NCBI RefSeq assembly: GCF_009360615.1 | Contig: NZ_SPEY01000051.1 | Span: 62,001 to 126,000 of the forward strand | Direction of reading: 5' to 3' | Length of the DNA stretch: 64,000 nucleotides | Origin: Comamonas sp. | GTDB lineage: Bacteria; Pseudomonadota; Gammaproteobacteria; Burkholderiales; Burkholderiaceae_C | Part shown: piece by piece, positions 7,507 to 14,792 of the stretch | How positions within the stretch are numbered: the first letter of the stretch is position 1 | Layout of the letters: every line of letters starts with the position of its first letter | Position numbers and translations under genes: made by a program | Notes under the pieces: generated by a model | What the model was told of the DNA's origin: nothing | What the model saw: only the letters and a program-made list of their open reading frames with translations | Database searches by the model: none

Positions 7507-9921
7507 TCAGTTGCGTACCGGCTTGCCGGTATTGAGCATGCCCAGAATGCGTTCATGGGTCTTGGGGTGAGCAATCAGATGACAGAAAGCCTTGCGCTCC
7601 AGGCTCATCAGATAGGCCTCATCCACCAGCGTGCCGGCATCGACATCGCCGCCGCAGACCACATTGGCGATCAGGCCCGCAATATGCTGGTCGAACTCGC
7701 TGATGAAGCCGCCGTCGCGCATATTGACCAGCGAGCCCTTGATGGTTGCCAGGCCGCTGCGGCCCGCCACGGGGAAGCTGCGCTTGTGCGGCGCACGCCA
7801 GCCGCCGGCCGCCATGGCCTTGGCCTCGTTGATGGCCACGAACAGCACCTCATCCTTGTGGGCCACGACGATGTCGCTGTCCAGCAGATAGCCGAGCTTG
7901 CGCGACTCCAGCGCGCTGGTTCCCACCTTGGCCATGGCCGCGGCCGTGAAGCCTTCGGTCAGGAACGGCAGCAAATCCTTGCCGGTGCTGGCGGCGGCAT
8001 TCTCGGCAGCACGGCGCGCGATATAGGTCAGGCCGCCCGCGCCGGGCACCAGACCCACGCCGACTTCCACCAGGCCGATATAGCTTTCCATGTGGGCCAC
8101 GCGGCGCGCCGAATACACCGCCATCTCGCAGCCGCCGCCCAGCGCCAGCCCGTGAATGGCAGACACCACGGGCACCTGTGCATAACGCAGGCGCAGCATC
8201 AGATTCTGCAGCTCCTGCTCGATGCTCTCGATGGCATCCGCACCGCCGATCACAAAGGCAGGCATGGTGGCCTCCAGGTCCGCGCCCACGCTGAAGGGCG
8301 CATCGCCGGACCAGATGACCATGGCGTCGAAGTCGCTCTCGGCCGTATCCACCGCCTCCATCAGACCTTCCATGACTTCGGGGCTGATGGCGTGCATCTT
8401 GTTCTTGATGCTGGCGATCAAGACCTTGCCGTCCAGCGTCCAGGTGCGCAGCGCCCTGGTTTCGGCAATCGTCGTGCCAGCCGTCTGCCAGTCGGGCAGA
8501 TCGGTTTCACCCAGCAGTTTCTCGGGGAAGAGCTGGCGCTCGTACACGGGCAGCACACGGCGCGGCACGAATTGGTTCTGCGCAGGACTCCACGAGCCCT
8601 TGCCCGTGTGCACGCCGCCGGCCTCGGCCACCGGACCTTCGAAGACCCATCGGGGCAGCGGCGCCTTGCACAGCGCCTTGCCGGCGTCGATGTCCTCCTG
8701 CACCATCTTGGCCACTTCCAGCCAGCCGGCTTCCTGCCACAGCTCGAACGGCCCCTGCTTCATGCCGAAGCCCCAGCGCATCGCCTGATCCACATCGCGT
8801 GCGCTGTCGGCAATCGAATGCAGGTGCACGGCGGCATAGTGGAAGCTGTTGCGCAGGATGGCCCAGAGGAACCGGCCCTCCTTGCCCTCGGCATTGCGCA
8901 GCAGTTTCAGGCGCTCTGCGGCAGGCTTCTTGAGCATGCGGCCGTAGACCTCGTCGGCCTTGCCGCCAGCGGGGACGTAGTCCTCGCTGTCCAGCTCGAA
9001 CTGGAAGATGTCGCGACCGACCTTCTTGTAGAAGCCCTTCTTGGTCTTCTGGCCCAGGTTGCCCAGCTCGATCAGCTTGGCCAGCACAGGCGGCGTGCCG
9101 AAGCTGCCGTAGAAGGGGTCGGTCTCCAGGCTCAGATTGTCCTGCAGCGTCTTGACGACATGGGCCATGGTGTCCAGGCCCACCACGTCGGCCGTGCGGA
9201 AGGTGCCCGAGGAAGCGCGGCCCAGCTTCTTGCCCGTGAGGTCGTCCACCACGTCGAAGGACAGGCCGAAGTTCTCGACCTCCTTCATCGTGGACAGCAT
9301 ACCGGCGATGCCGATGCGGTTGGCGATGAAGTTGGGAGTGTCGTGCGCGCGCACCACGCCCTTGCCCAGCGTGCTGGTGACAAAGGCTTCGAGCTGATCC
9401 AGCACCTCGGCCTGCGTGGTCGGAGTGTTGATCAGCTCCACCAGCTGCATATAGCGCGGCGGGTTGAAGAAGTGGATGCCGCAGAAACGCGGCTTGATGG
9501 CGTCGGGCAAGGCCTCGGACAGCTTGGTGATCGACAGGCCCGAGGTATTGGACGCCAGCAGCGCATGCCTGGCGACGAAAGGCGCGATCTTGTGATACAG
9601 GTCCAGCTTCCAGTCCATGCGCTCTGCAATGGCCTCGATCACCAGATCGCAGCCCTTGAGCAGTTTCATATGCTCTTCGTAGTTGGCCGGCTGAATCAGC
9701 TCCACATCGTCGGCCACGCCGATCGGCGAAGGCTTGAGCTTCTTCAGATTGGCAATGGCACGCTCTGCAATGCCGCTCTTGGAGCCTTCCTTCGCGGGCA
9801 GGTCAAACAGGATGACCGGCACCTTGACGTTGACCAGATGGGCGGCGATCTGCGCACCCATCACGCCCGCGCCCAGCACGGCGACTTTTTTCACGTTGAA
9901 TCGGGACATGATTGCATTCAT
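7507..9921 (-). CDS. fadN: 3-hydroxyacyl-CoA dehydrogenase / enoyl-CoA hydratase, FadN domain order
   Basis: 804 residues. The N-terminal half is the NAD-binding dehydrogenase (VLGAGVMGAQIAAHL near residues 15 to 29; NTSGLSITKLSEAL; GIHFFNPPRYMQLVELI with catalytic His). It is followed by the two C-terminal dehydrogenase repeats. The last 300 residues are a crotonase domain (GLALGGGCEMAVYSARR and VGVGLVPGAGG). This dehydrogenase-first order is that of Bacillus FadN, the reverse of E. coli FadB. It catalyses hydration and oxidation steps of beta-oxidation. The start is at 9921 or at the ATG four codons on (9909). The neighbours, thiolase and acyl-CoA dehydrogenase, match a fadN-A-E set. Confidence 0.92.
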   Translation of the reverse strand: MNAIMSRFNVKKVAVLGAGVMGAQIAAHLVNVKVPVILFDLPAKEGSKSGIAERAIANLKKLKPSPIGVADDVELIQPANYEEHMKLLKGCDLVIEAIAERMDWKLDLYHKIAPFVARHALLASNTSGLSITKLSEALPDAIKPRFCGIHFFNPPRYMQLVELINTPTTQAEVLDQLEAFVTSTLGKGVVRAHDTPNFIANRIGIAGMLSTMKEVENFGLSFDVVDDLTGKKLGRASSGTFRTADVVGLDTMAHVVKTLQDNLSLETDPFYGSFGTPPVLAKLIELGNLGQKTKKGFYKKVGRDIFQFELDSEDYVPAGGKADEVYGRMLKKPAAERLKLLRNAEGKEGRFLWAILRNSFHYAAVHLHSIADSARDVDQAMRWGFGMKQGPFELWQEAGWLEVAKMVQEDIDAGKALCKAPLPRWVFEGPVAEAGGVHTGKGSWSPAQNQFVPRRVLPVYERQLFPEKLLGETDLPDWQTAGTTIAETRALRTWTLDGKVLIASIKNKMHAISPEVMEGLMEAVDTAESDFDAMVIWSGDAPFSVGADLEATMPAFVIGGADAIESIEQELQNLMLRLRYAQVPVVSAIHGLALGGGCEMAVYSARRVAHMESYIGLVEVGVGLVPGAGGLTYIARRAAENAAASTGKDLLPFLTEGFTAAAMAKVGTSALESRKLGYLLDSDIVVAHKDEVLFVAINEAKAMAAGGWRAPHKRSFPVAGRSGLATIKGSLVNMRDGGFISEFDQHIAGLIANVVCGGDVDAGTLVDEAYLMSLERKAFCHLIAHPKTHERILGMLNTGKPVRN

Positions 9922-10092
9922 TTCATTTATTCATAATACGCACAGCGCATGAAACTGAGGCACCCCAGGCCAGGGCATCCGGGCCAGAGCCTGAGCCGGC
10001 CGCACCGCCCCGCAGCGAGGGCTGCACCCCCTGCGCCAGCACGTAGCGCGCGCCACCATCCAGGCGCAGCGACGCGGGGGGCTTCCTTTCAA

Positions 10093-10536
10093 TTACTGGA
10101 CGCGGATCCAGGTCTGGGTGCGCCAGAAAGGCCCGATGGAGCCACGCACTTCCAGCTTCTGGCCTTCGTCGATGGGCGTCAGGCGCACGGCATAGGTCTT
10201 GCCGTTCTCGGGATCGAGAATCCTGCCGCCTTCCCAGACGTCCTTGCCCTCGACCTTTTTGACGCCGCTGATCAGCGTCATGCCCACCACGGGCTTGTCC
10301 TTGAGTTCGTCCTTGCACTCGGTGCACAGCGCATTGGGATCCGCGCCCTTGCGCAGCAGGGCCTCGACCTTGCCCGTGACCACGCCGCCAGCCTCGGTGA
10401 TCTTCACCTGCGCCTTGGGCGTGTTTTCCTTTTCATCCATGCTGCGCCAGGTGCCTACGGGCGACATCTGCGCCCAGGCGGCCGACATGCCGCCCGCTAT
10501 CAATACCAGAGCTGCTACCGCTTTGATTTTCTTCAT
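10093..10536 (-). CDS. DUF2147 periplasmic protein
   Basis: 147 residues starting MKKIKAVAALVLIAGG, with a cleavable signal peptide ending near SAAWA-QMSPVG. The mature part, SPVGTWRSMDEKENTPKAQV followed by VTGKVEALL, and the end WEGGRILDPENGKTYAVRL, match the lipocalin-like DUF2147 family. Two cysteines occur as CTEC. Members in beta- and alphaproteobacteria often sit in fatty-acid degradation operons, but their role is unknown. It lies between the acyl-CoA dehydrogenase (87 bases upstream) and the FadN-type gene. The start with the best Shine-Dalgarno (CAGGAA) and signal peptide was chosen. Confidence 0.85.
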   Translation of the reverse strand: MKKIKAVAALVLIAGGMSAAWAQMSPVGTWRSMDEKENTPKAQVKITEAGGVVTGKVEALLRKGADPNALCTECKDELKDKPVVGMTLISGVKKVEGKDVWEGGRILDPENGKTYAVRLTPIDEGQKLEVRGSIGPFWRTQTWIRVQ

Positions 10537-10623
10537 TTCCTGGTCCTTCATATTCAAAACAAGGGATGAATCAGTGCGTGCCGCCATGCATTGAACAGCA
10601 GGACAGCATGCACCTGCGGAACA

Positions 10624-12420
10624 TCAGGCCAACGCCGCGTCGGTGTCCATCAGGGACTGGCTGCCGGCGCGAGCGGTGCGCATCAGCGTCAGTGTCTCGG
10701 GGAAGAGCTTGGCGAAGTAGAAGCGTGCGGTCTGCAGCTTGCCCTGATAGAAGGGGTCCGCATTGCCGGCCGCGATCTCGCGCAGCGCCACCTGGGCCAT
10801 GCGGGCAAACAGGTAGCCAAAGACCAGGTGACCGGCCACCCGCAGATAATCCACGGCCGAAGCCCCCACCTCGTCGGGGTTCTGCATGCCCTTGAAGCCG
10901 ATCTCCGTGGTGAACTTGGTCATCTGCTCGCCCAGCAAGGCAATGGGCGTGACGAACTCGCTCATCTTCTCGTTGACGCCCTCTTCCTCCACCAGCTGGG
11001 CAATCAGCTTGCCGAACTTCTTGAGCGTCGCGCCCTGATTGCCCAGGATCTTGCGACCCAGCAGATCCAGCGCCTGGATGCCGTTCGTGCCTTCATAGAT
11101 CATGTTGATGCGTGCATCGCGCACGAACTGCTCCATGCCCCATTCCTTGATGAACCCATGGCCGCCGAAGACCTGCTGGCTCAGGGTCGTCGCCGTCCAG
11201 CCGTTGTCGGTGATGAAAGCCTTGACGATGGGCGTCAGCAGAGCCACCAGCTCGCCGCTGTCTTTGCGCACCTTCCCGTCAGGGTGATGCAACTCCTGGT
11301 CCAGCAGCAGCGCGCAGAATGTCGACAGCGCACGCCCACCTTCCGCATAGGCCTTGGCCGTGAGCAGCATGCGGCGCACATCGGGGTGAACGATGATGGG
11401 ATCGGCCGGCTTGTCCTTGGCCTTCACGCCGGACAGGCTGCGCATCTGCAGGCGATCCTTGGCATAGGCCAGTGCGTTCTGATAGGCGACCTCGGTCAGT
11501 CCCAGCGACTGGTTGCCCACGCCCAGCCGGGCCGCATTCATCATCACGAACATGGCTTGCAGGCCCTTGTTGGGCTCACCCACCAGGGTACCGATGGCAC
11601 CGTCGATATTGATCTGGGCCGTGGCATTGCCGTGAATGCCCATCTTGTGCTCCAGCGCACCGCAGAAGATGGGATTGCGCTCACCCAGCGAGCCGTCGGC
11701 ATTTACCTTGAACTTGGGCACGACGAACAGGCTGATGCCCTTGGAGCCTGCGGGCGCATCGGGCAGACGCGCCAGCACGAGATGCACGATATTGCTGGTG
11801 AAGTCATGCTCGCCGGCCGAGATGAAGATCTTGTTGCCGGTGATCCTGTAGCTGCCGTCCGCCAGGGGTTCGGCCTTGGTGCGCAGCAAGCCGAGGTCGG
11901 TGCCGCAGTGGGGTTCGGTCAGGCACATGGTGCCGGTCCACTCGCCACTGGTCAGCTTGCCCAGGTAGATCTTCTTCTGCTCCGGCGTCCCGTAGGCATG
12001 CAAGGCCTCATAGGCTCCATGCGACAGGCCCGGGTACATGGTCCAGGCCTGATTGGCGCTGTTGAGCATTTCATAAAGCGCCGAATTGAGCACGAACGGC
12101 AAACCCTGGCCGCCATACTCCGGATCGCAGGACAGTGCCGGCCAGCCGCCTTCGATGAACTGCGCATACGCCTGCTTGAAGCCCTTGGGCGTGGTGACCT
12201 CGTGGGTCTCCTTGTTCAGCGTGCAGCCCTCTTCATCGCCGGAGATATTCAGGGGAAACGTGACATTGGCCGCAAACTTTCCCGCCTCTTCGACCACCGC
12301 GTTGATGGTGTCGGCGTCGACCTCCGCATACTTGGGAATCTGCTGATAGGTCTCGGTGACCTTGAAGACCTCGTGCATGAGGAATTGCATGTCACGCAGT
12401 GGCGGGTTGTAGCTGGGCAT
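10624..12420 (-). CDS. Acyl-CoA dehydrogenase (FadE-like, C-terminally extended)
   Basis: 598 residues starting MPSYNPPLRDMQFLM, a typical start for the large betaproteobacterial acyl-CoA dehydrogenases. Family motifs are MCLTEPHCGTDLGLLRTKAEP (flavin site), GNKIFISAGEHD, and QQVFGGHGFIKEWGMEQFVRDARI with IYEGTNGIQALDLLGRKI (second signature). The last 120 residues form the acyl-CoA dehydrogenase C-terminal domain absent from short family members. It carries out the FAD-dependent first step of beta-oxidation. It lies 75 bases downstream of the TetR gene on the same strand and is probably the main regulated target. Confidence 0.93.
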   Translation of the reverse strand: MPSYNPPLRDMQFLMHEVFKVTETYQQIPKYAEVDADTINAVVEEAGKFAANVTFPLNISGDEEGCTLNKETHEVTTPKGFKQAYAQFIEGGWPALSCDPEYGGQGLPFVLNSALYEMLNSANQAWTMYPGLSHGAYEALHAYGTPEQKKIYLGKLTSGEWTGTMCLTEPHCGTDLGLLRTKAEPLADGSYRITGNKIFISAGEHDFTSNIVHLVLARLPDAPAGSKGISLFVVPKFKVNADGSLGERNPIFCGALEHKMGIHGNATAQINIDGAIGTLVGEPNKGLQAMFVMMNAARLGVGNQSLGLTEVAYQNALAYAKDRLQMRSLSGVKAKDKPADPIIVHPDVRRMLLTAKAYAEGGRALSTFCALLLDQELHHPDGKVRKDSGELVALLTPIVKAFITDNGWTATTLSQQVFGGHGFIKEWGMEQFVRDARINMIYEGTNGIQALDLLGRKILGNQGATLKKFGKLIAQLVEEEGVNEKMSEFVTPIALLGEQMTKFTTEIGFKGMQNPDEVGASAVDYLRVAGHLVFGYLFARMAQVALREIAAGNADPFYQGKLQTARFYFAKLFPETLTLMRTARAGSQSLMDTDAALA

Positions 12421-12495
12421 TTGTCGTCTCCTGTAATGGTTGCGCGTTGAACGGTTTGCTTTGGGGGTTGGAACTGACGCCGGTTGTCAGTGGCG

Positions 12496-13302
12496 TCAGG
12501 CGGCTGGCGGTTCGCTGGCATAGCGCGCCAGAATGTTGTTGAAGCCGGCATGAGCCCGCTCGATCGAGCCCTCGCTATGCAGAAAGCGTGCCTCGTAGTG
12601 CAGGGCCAGAATCAGGCCGTGAATCTCGAACAGCAACTGGCTGGCGTCGGCATCGGCTCGCAGATCGCCGCATTCCTGGCTTTGCACGATCGTGCGGCGC
12701 ATGGCAGCCAGCCAGGTGCCGACGGATTCGGCCAGCGCATCCCGCACCGGCCCGGTGCGATCGTCGAACTCCACCGCGCCGCTGATATAGATGCAGCCGG
12801 AATCGATCTCCATGGAAGTGCGCTTCATCCAGTTGCCAAACAGCGCGCGCAGACGCGGAATGCCGCGTGGTGCCTCGATGGCCGGGTAGAAGACTTCCTG
12901 CTCGAAGCGGTCGTGGTACTCGTGCACCACGGAAATCTGCAATTCCTCACGCGAGCCGAAATGAGCAAACACACCCGACTTGCTCATGCCCGTGAGCTCG
13001 GCAATCGCCCCAATCGACAGGCCTTCCAGGCCGATATGCGTTGCCAGATTCAGCGCTGCCTCCACAATCGTGGCCTTGGTCTGCTGACCTTTGGCGAGCG
13101 AGCGGCCCGCAGACCGGGCAGCCGCCGCATCAGCGGCCTTCCTGGGGCTAACCGCAACTTGCGCCTCTGCATGCAACTTGCGAGACTTTGGGCTGGTCTT
13201 TGCTGGCCCAGCCTCCCCGTGCTGCAACGAACGGCCCGGCACATGCGACGCATCCCTGGCTGCGGCAGAAGTGGAAGAACGGGAAACGGGAGACGAGGCC
13301 AT
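12496..13302 (-). CDS. TetR-family regulator of the beta-oxidation cluster
   Basis: 268 residues from MASSPVSRSSTSAA. The first 85 residues are Ser/Ala/Arg-rich and probably disordered. The TetR helix-turn-helix follows: GQQTKATIVEAALNLATHIG, then SIGAIAELTGMSKSGVFAHFGSREELQ. The C-terminal part is an effector domain of the TetR_C type. A perfect palindrome containing ACGAACGTTCGT, typical of FadR/PsrA-like TetR operators, lies 15 bases upstream of the start and implies autorepression. An acyl-CoA ligand is inferred from the operon. The prophage is inserted immediately upstream, near the -35 region. Confidence 0.88.
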   Translation of the reverse strand: MASSPVSRSSTSAAARDASHVPGRSLQHGEAGPAKTSPKSRKLHAEAQVAVSPRKAADAAAARSAGRSLAKGQQTKATIVEAALNLATHIGLEGLSIGAIAELTGMSKSGVFAHFGSREELQISVVHEYHDRFEQEVFYPAIEAPRGIPRLRALFGNWMKRTSMEIDSGCIYISGAVEFDDRTGPVRDALAESVGTWLAAMRRTIVQSQECGDLRADADASQLLFEIHGLILALHYEARFLHSEGSIERAHAGFNNILARYASEPPAA

Positions 13303-13316
13303 GAAACTCTCAATAA

Positions 13317-13330
13317 AACGAACGTTCGTT
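13317..13330. promoter_or_regulatory. TetR operator palindrome
   Basis: AACGAACGTTCGTT is a perfect 14-base palindrome between the TetR start codon and its likely -10 (CAAAAT on the minus strand, 13337-13342 region). It is the obvious autoregulatory site for the adjacent repressor. Confidence 0.82.
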
Positions 13331-13399
13331 CTATTTTGCACAGTTTCCGACCCATTTTGAATCAGTCAAGGGTAAATACTTAGCCTTTAATTGCGTCGC

Positions 13400-13460
13400 G
13401 CCGCCTTTGGCACAAGTTTGCGCGCGCTTTGGCACAAACGTTGCGCCGCCTTTGGCACGC
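13400..13460 (+). repeat. Left-end transposase-binding repeats (three direct copies)
   Basis: Three copies of GCCGCCTTTGGCAC-like sequence start at 13400 (GCCGCCTTTGGCACAA), 13423 (CGCGCTTTGGCACAAA) and 13445 (GCCGCCTTTGGCACGC). The TTT cores are 22 and 23 bases apart, two DNA turns. The same core occurs inverted at the right end (50604, 50697). This is the arrangement expected of MuA-type end-binding sites. A degenerate further copy (AGCCTTTAATTGC) may lie at 13382. Confidence 0.83.
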
Positions 13461-13475
13461 GACCTTGCACGGGCG

Positions 13476-14267
13476 TCAGAAAAGGCCCGCAGGCTCCTCA
13501 CTTCTGGCCCAGCTATAAATAACCAGCTCGCCTCTCTCCACTCTGTTCGCCCCACCGCCGACCGTGTAGTCCAGTTTTAAAGACTCCATCTCAAAGTCTT
13601 TAAAGCACTCCCGAATGGCCGGATGGTCGTTGATACTGATGACGGCCTTTCCCTTTATCTCCTTGAGCTTCTTGGCCATCAGCTCGTACTGCTCCCATTC
13701 AAACGGCACGCCGTAGCCCTCGGTCTCCCAATACGGCGGGTCCATGTAGAACAGCGTGTGTGCCCTGTCATAGCGGTCGATACACTGCGCCCAGTCGAGC
13801 TGCTCTATATAAGTGCCTCCCGCCATACGCAAGTGCGCAGCTGAGAGGTTCTCTTCGATCCGCAGCAAATTGATGGCCGGAGCCGTGGTGGCCGTACCAA
13901 AGGTCTGGCCAGCCACCTTGCCACCAAAGCTCTGCTGCTGCAGATAGAAGAACCGGGCCGCCCTCTGTATATCCGTCAACGTCTCGGGCCGCGTGTCCTG
14001 CAGCCATTTAAAGACCTGCCTACTGGTCAAGGCCCACTTAAACTGCCTCACAAACTCTTCCAGGTGGTGCGTCACCACCCGGTAGAGGTTGACCAGGTCA
14101 CCGTTGACGTCATTGAGGACTTCGACATCAGCTGGGTGGCGGGCAAAGTAGACCGCCGCCCCACCGGCAAAGACCTCGACGTAACAGCTATGGGCTGGAA
14201 AGCGTTTCAGAAGCAGATCGACCAGGCGGCGTTTGCCTCCGATCCAGGGCACGATTGGGTTTGTCAT
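13476..14267 (-). CDS. DNA adenine methyltransferase (Dam/D12 class)
   Basis: 263 residues. The protein begins MTNPIVPWIGGKRRLVDLLL (D12 N-terminal GGKxxL motif). It has the AdoMet-binding EVFAGGAAVYF (31-41), the catalytic DPPY at 176-179 (LFYMDPPYWETEGYG), and later NRVERGELVIYSW. It transfers a methyl group to adenine N6. The target may be GATC but is not readable from sequence. Its start lies inside the upstream com-like gene (80-base overlap), the same layout as com-mom of phage Mu. Expression is therefore probably controlled translationally by the Com-like protein. It is the last gene before the left prophage end, likely protecting phage DNA from restriction. Confidence 0.9.
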   Translation of the reverse strand: MTNPIVPWIGGKRRLVDLLLKRFPAHSCYVEVFAGGAAVYFARHPADVEVLNDVNGDLVNLYRVVTHHLEEFVRQFKWALTSRQVFKWLQDTRPETLTDIQRAARFFYLQQQSFGGKVAGQTFGTATTAPAINLLRIEENLSAAHLRMAGGTYIEQLDWAQCIDRYDRAHTLFYMDPPYWETEGYGVPFEWEQYELMAKKLKEIKGKAVISINDHPAIRECFKDFEMESLKLDYTVGGGANRVERGELVIYSWARSEEPAGLF

Positions 14268-14421
14268 TGGTTTCAGCTGTTGGCCCTGCAGGGGGCTCTG
14301 GTTCGGTGCTCACGGCACTCAGCTGATTGAAGGCCCCACACCTGGGGCACTTGATGCTCAGGCGCACATACACGCCCTCGCCTAACTTCTTGCGGCAATT
14401 GCCGCAGCGGATATCGTCCAT
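14188..14421 (-). CDS. com: Com-like zinc-finger translational regulator
   Basis: 77 residues from MDDIRCGNCRKKLG. Four cysteines in CGNC (6, 9) and CPRC (25, 28) form the zinc ribbon of Mu Com, which binds the com-mom mRNA and opens the mom start. The spacing and the IRCxNC...IKCPRC pattern agree with Com. The C-terminal half is Pro/Thr-rich. Its 3' end overlaps the methylase gene by 80 bases, and a CCCTGCAGGG palindrome lies about 30 bases before the methylase ATG, a possible regulatory hairpin. An AAAGG sequence precedes the start. A 12-base palindrome sits about 120 bases upstream. Confidence 0.85.
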   Translation of the reverse strand: MDDIRCGNCRKKLGEGVYVRLSIKCPRCGAFNQLSAVSTEPEPPAGPTAETNDKPNRALDRRQTPPGRSASETLSSP

Positions 14422-14538
14422 TTGCAAGCCTTTAAACCTTTAAAACTCTGGTAGGCTCAGCGCGCTCTGTACAGGGTGAGCGGGCCTTGCCAGCTTGCAG
14501 GCTCGATCTGCGGTTGGGGCTTGGTCAGGTGTTACAGC

Positions 14539-14550
14539 ACTTGGCCAAGT
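14539..14550. promoter_or_regulatory. Palindrome upstream of com, candidate activator site
   Basis: ACTTGGCCAAGT is a perfect 12-base palindrome in the 150-base spacer between the tail gene and com. Mu com-mom is driven by an activator-dependent promoter in the corresponding place, so a Mor-family site is possible. This is inference. Confidence 0.35.
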
Positions 14551-14570
14551 CGCCCGTTCTTTTTTTGTGG

Positions 14571-14792
14571 CTACACCTCCCCTGCCGCATAAGTAAGGCT
14601 CGGAGCATCGCCCTCGATCACTCCGTCGCGCACAAACACACGCTGCCCAGCTTGGGCGGCCCCTCTGGCTTGGAGTCGACCACCGCCTGGCAGGTCGACC
14701 GTGGCCACACCGTTGACCACAAAAGCGACCGTACCCACCTCAAGTGGCTTGGGCGATTGCAGCGCAATAAACTGCTTGTAGAGGTTAGGCAT
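14571..14792 (-). CDS. Small tail protein, unknown
   Basis: 73 residues starting MPNLYKQFIALQSPKPLEVG. It is a beta-rich protein with VNGVATVDLPGGGRLQARG and GQRVFVRDGVIEGDAP, resembling an OB-like or beta-barrel unit found at the end of tail-tip operons. It overlaps the preceding 631-residue hub-like gene by 8 bases, so it is translationally coupled. It is the last structural gene before the com-methylase pair. No specific function is recognised. Confidence 0.7.
   Translation of the reverse strand: MPNLYKQFIALQSPKPLEVGTVAFVVNGVATVDLPGGGRLQARGAAQAGQRVFVRDGVIEGDAPSLTYAAGEV

Noticed and set aside
6097..9936. A 1279-codon open frame on the + strand
   Set aside because: It is antisense to the thiolase and FadN-type genes; the translation is His/Gln/Arg/Gly-rich without domains, a GC-rich shadow frame.
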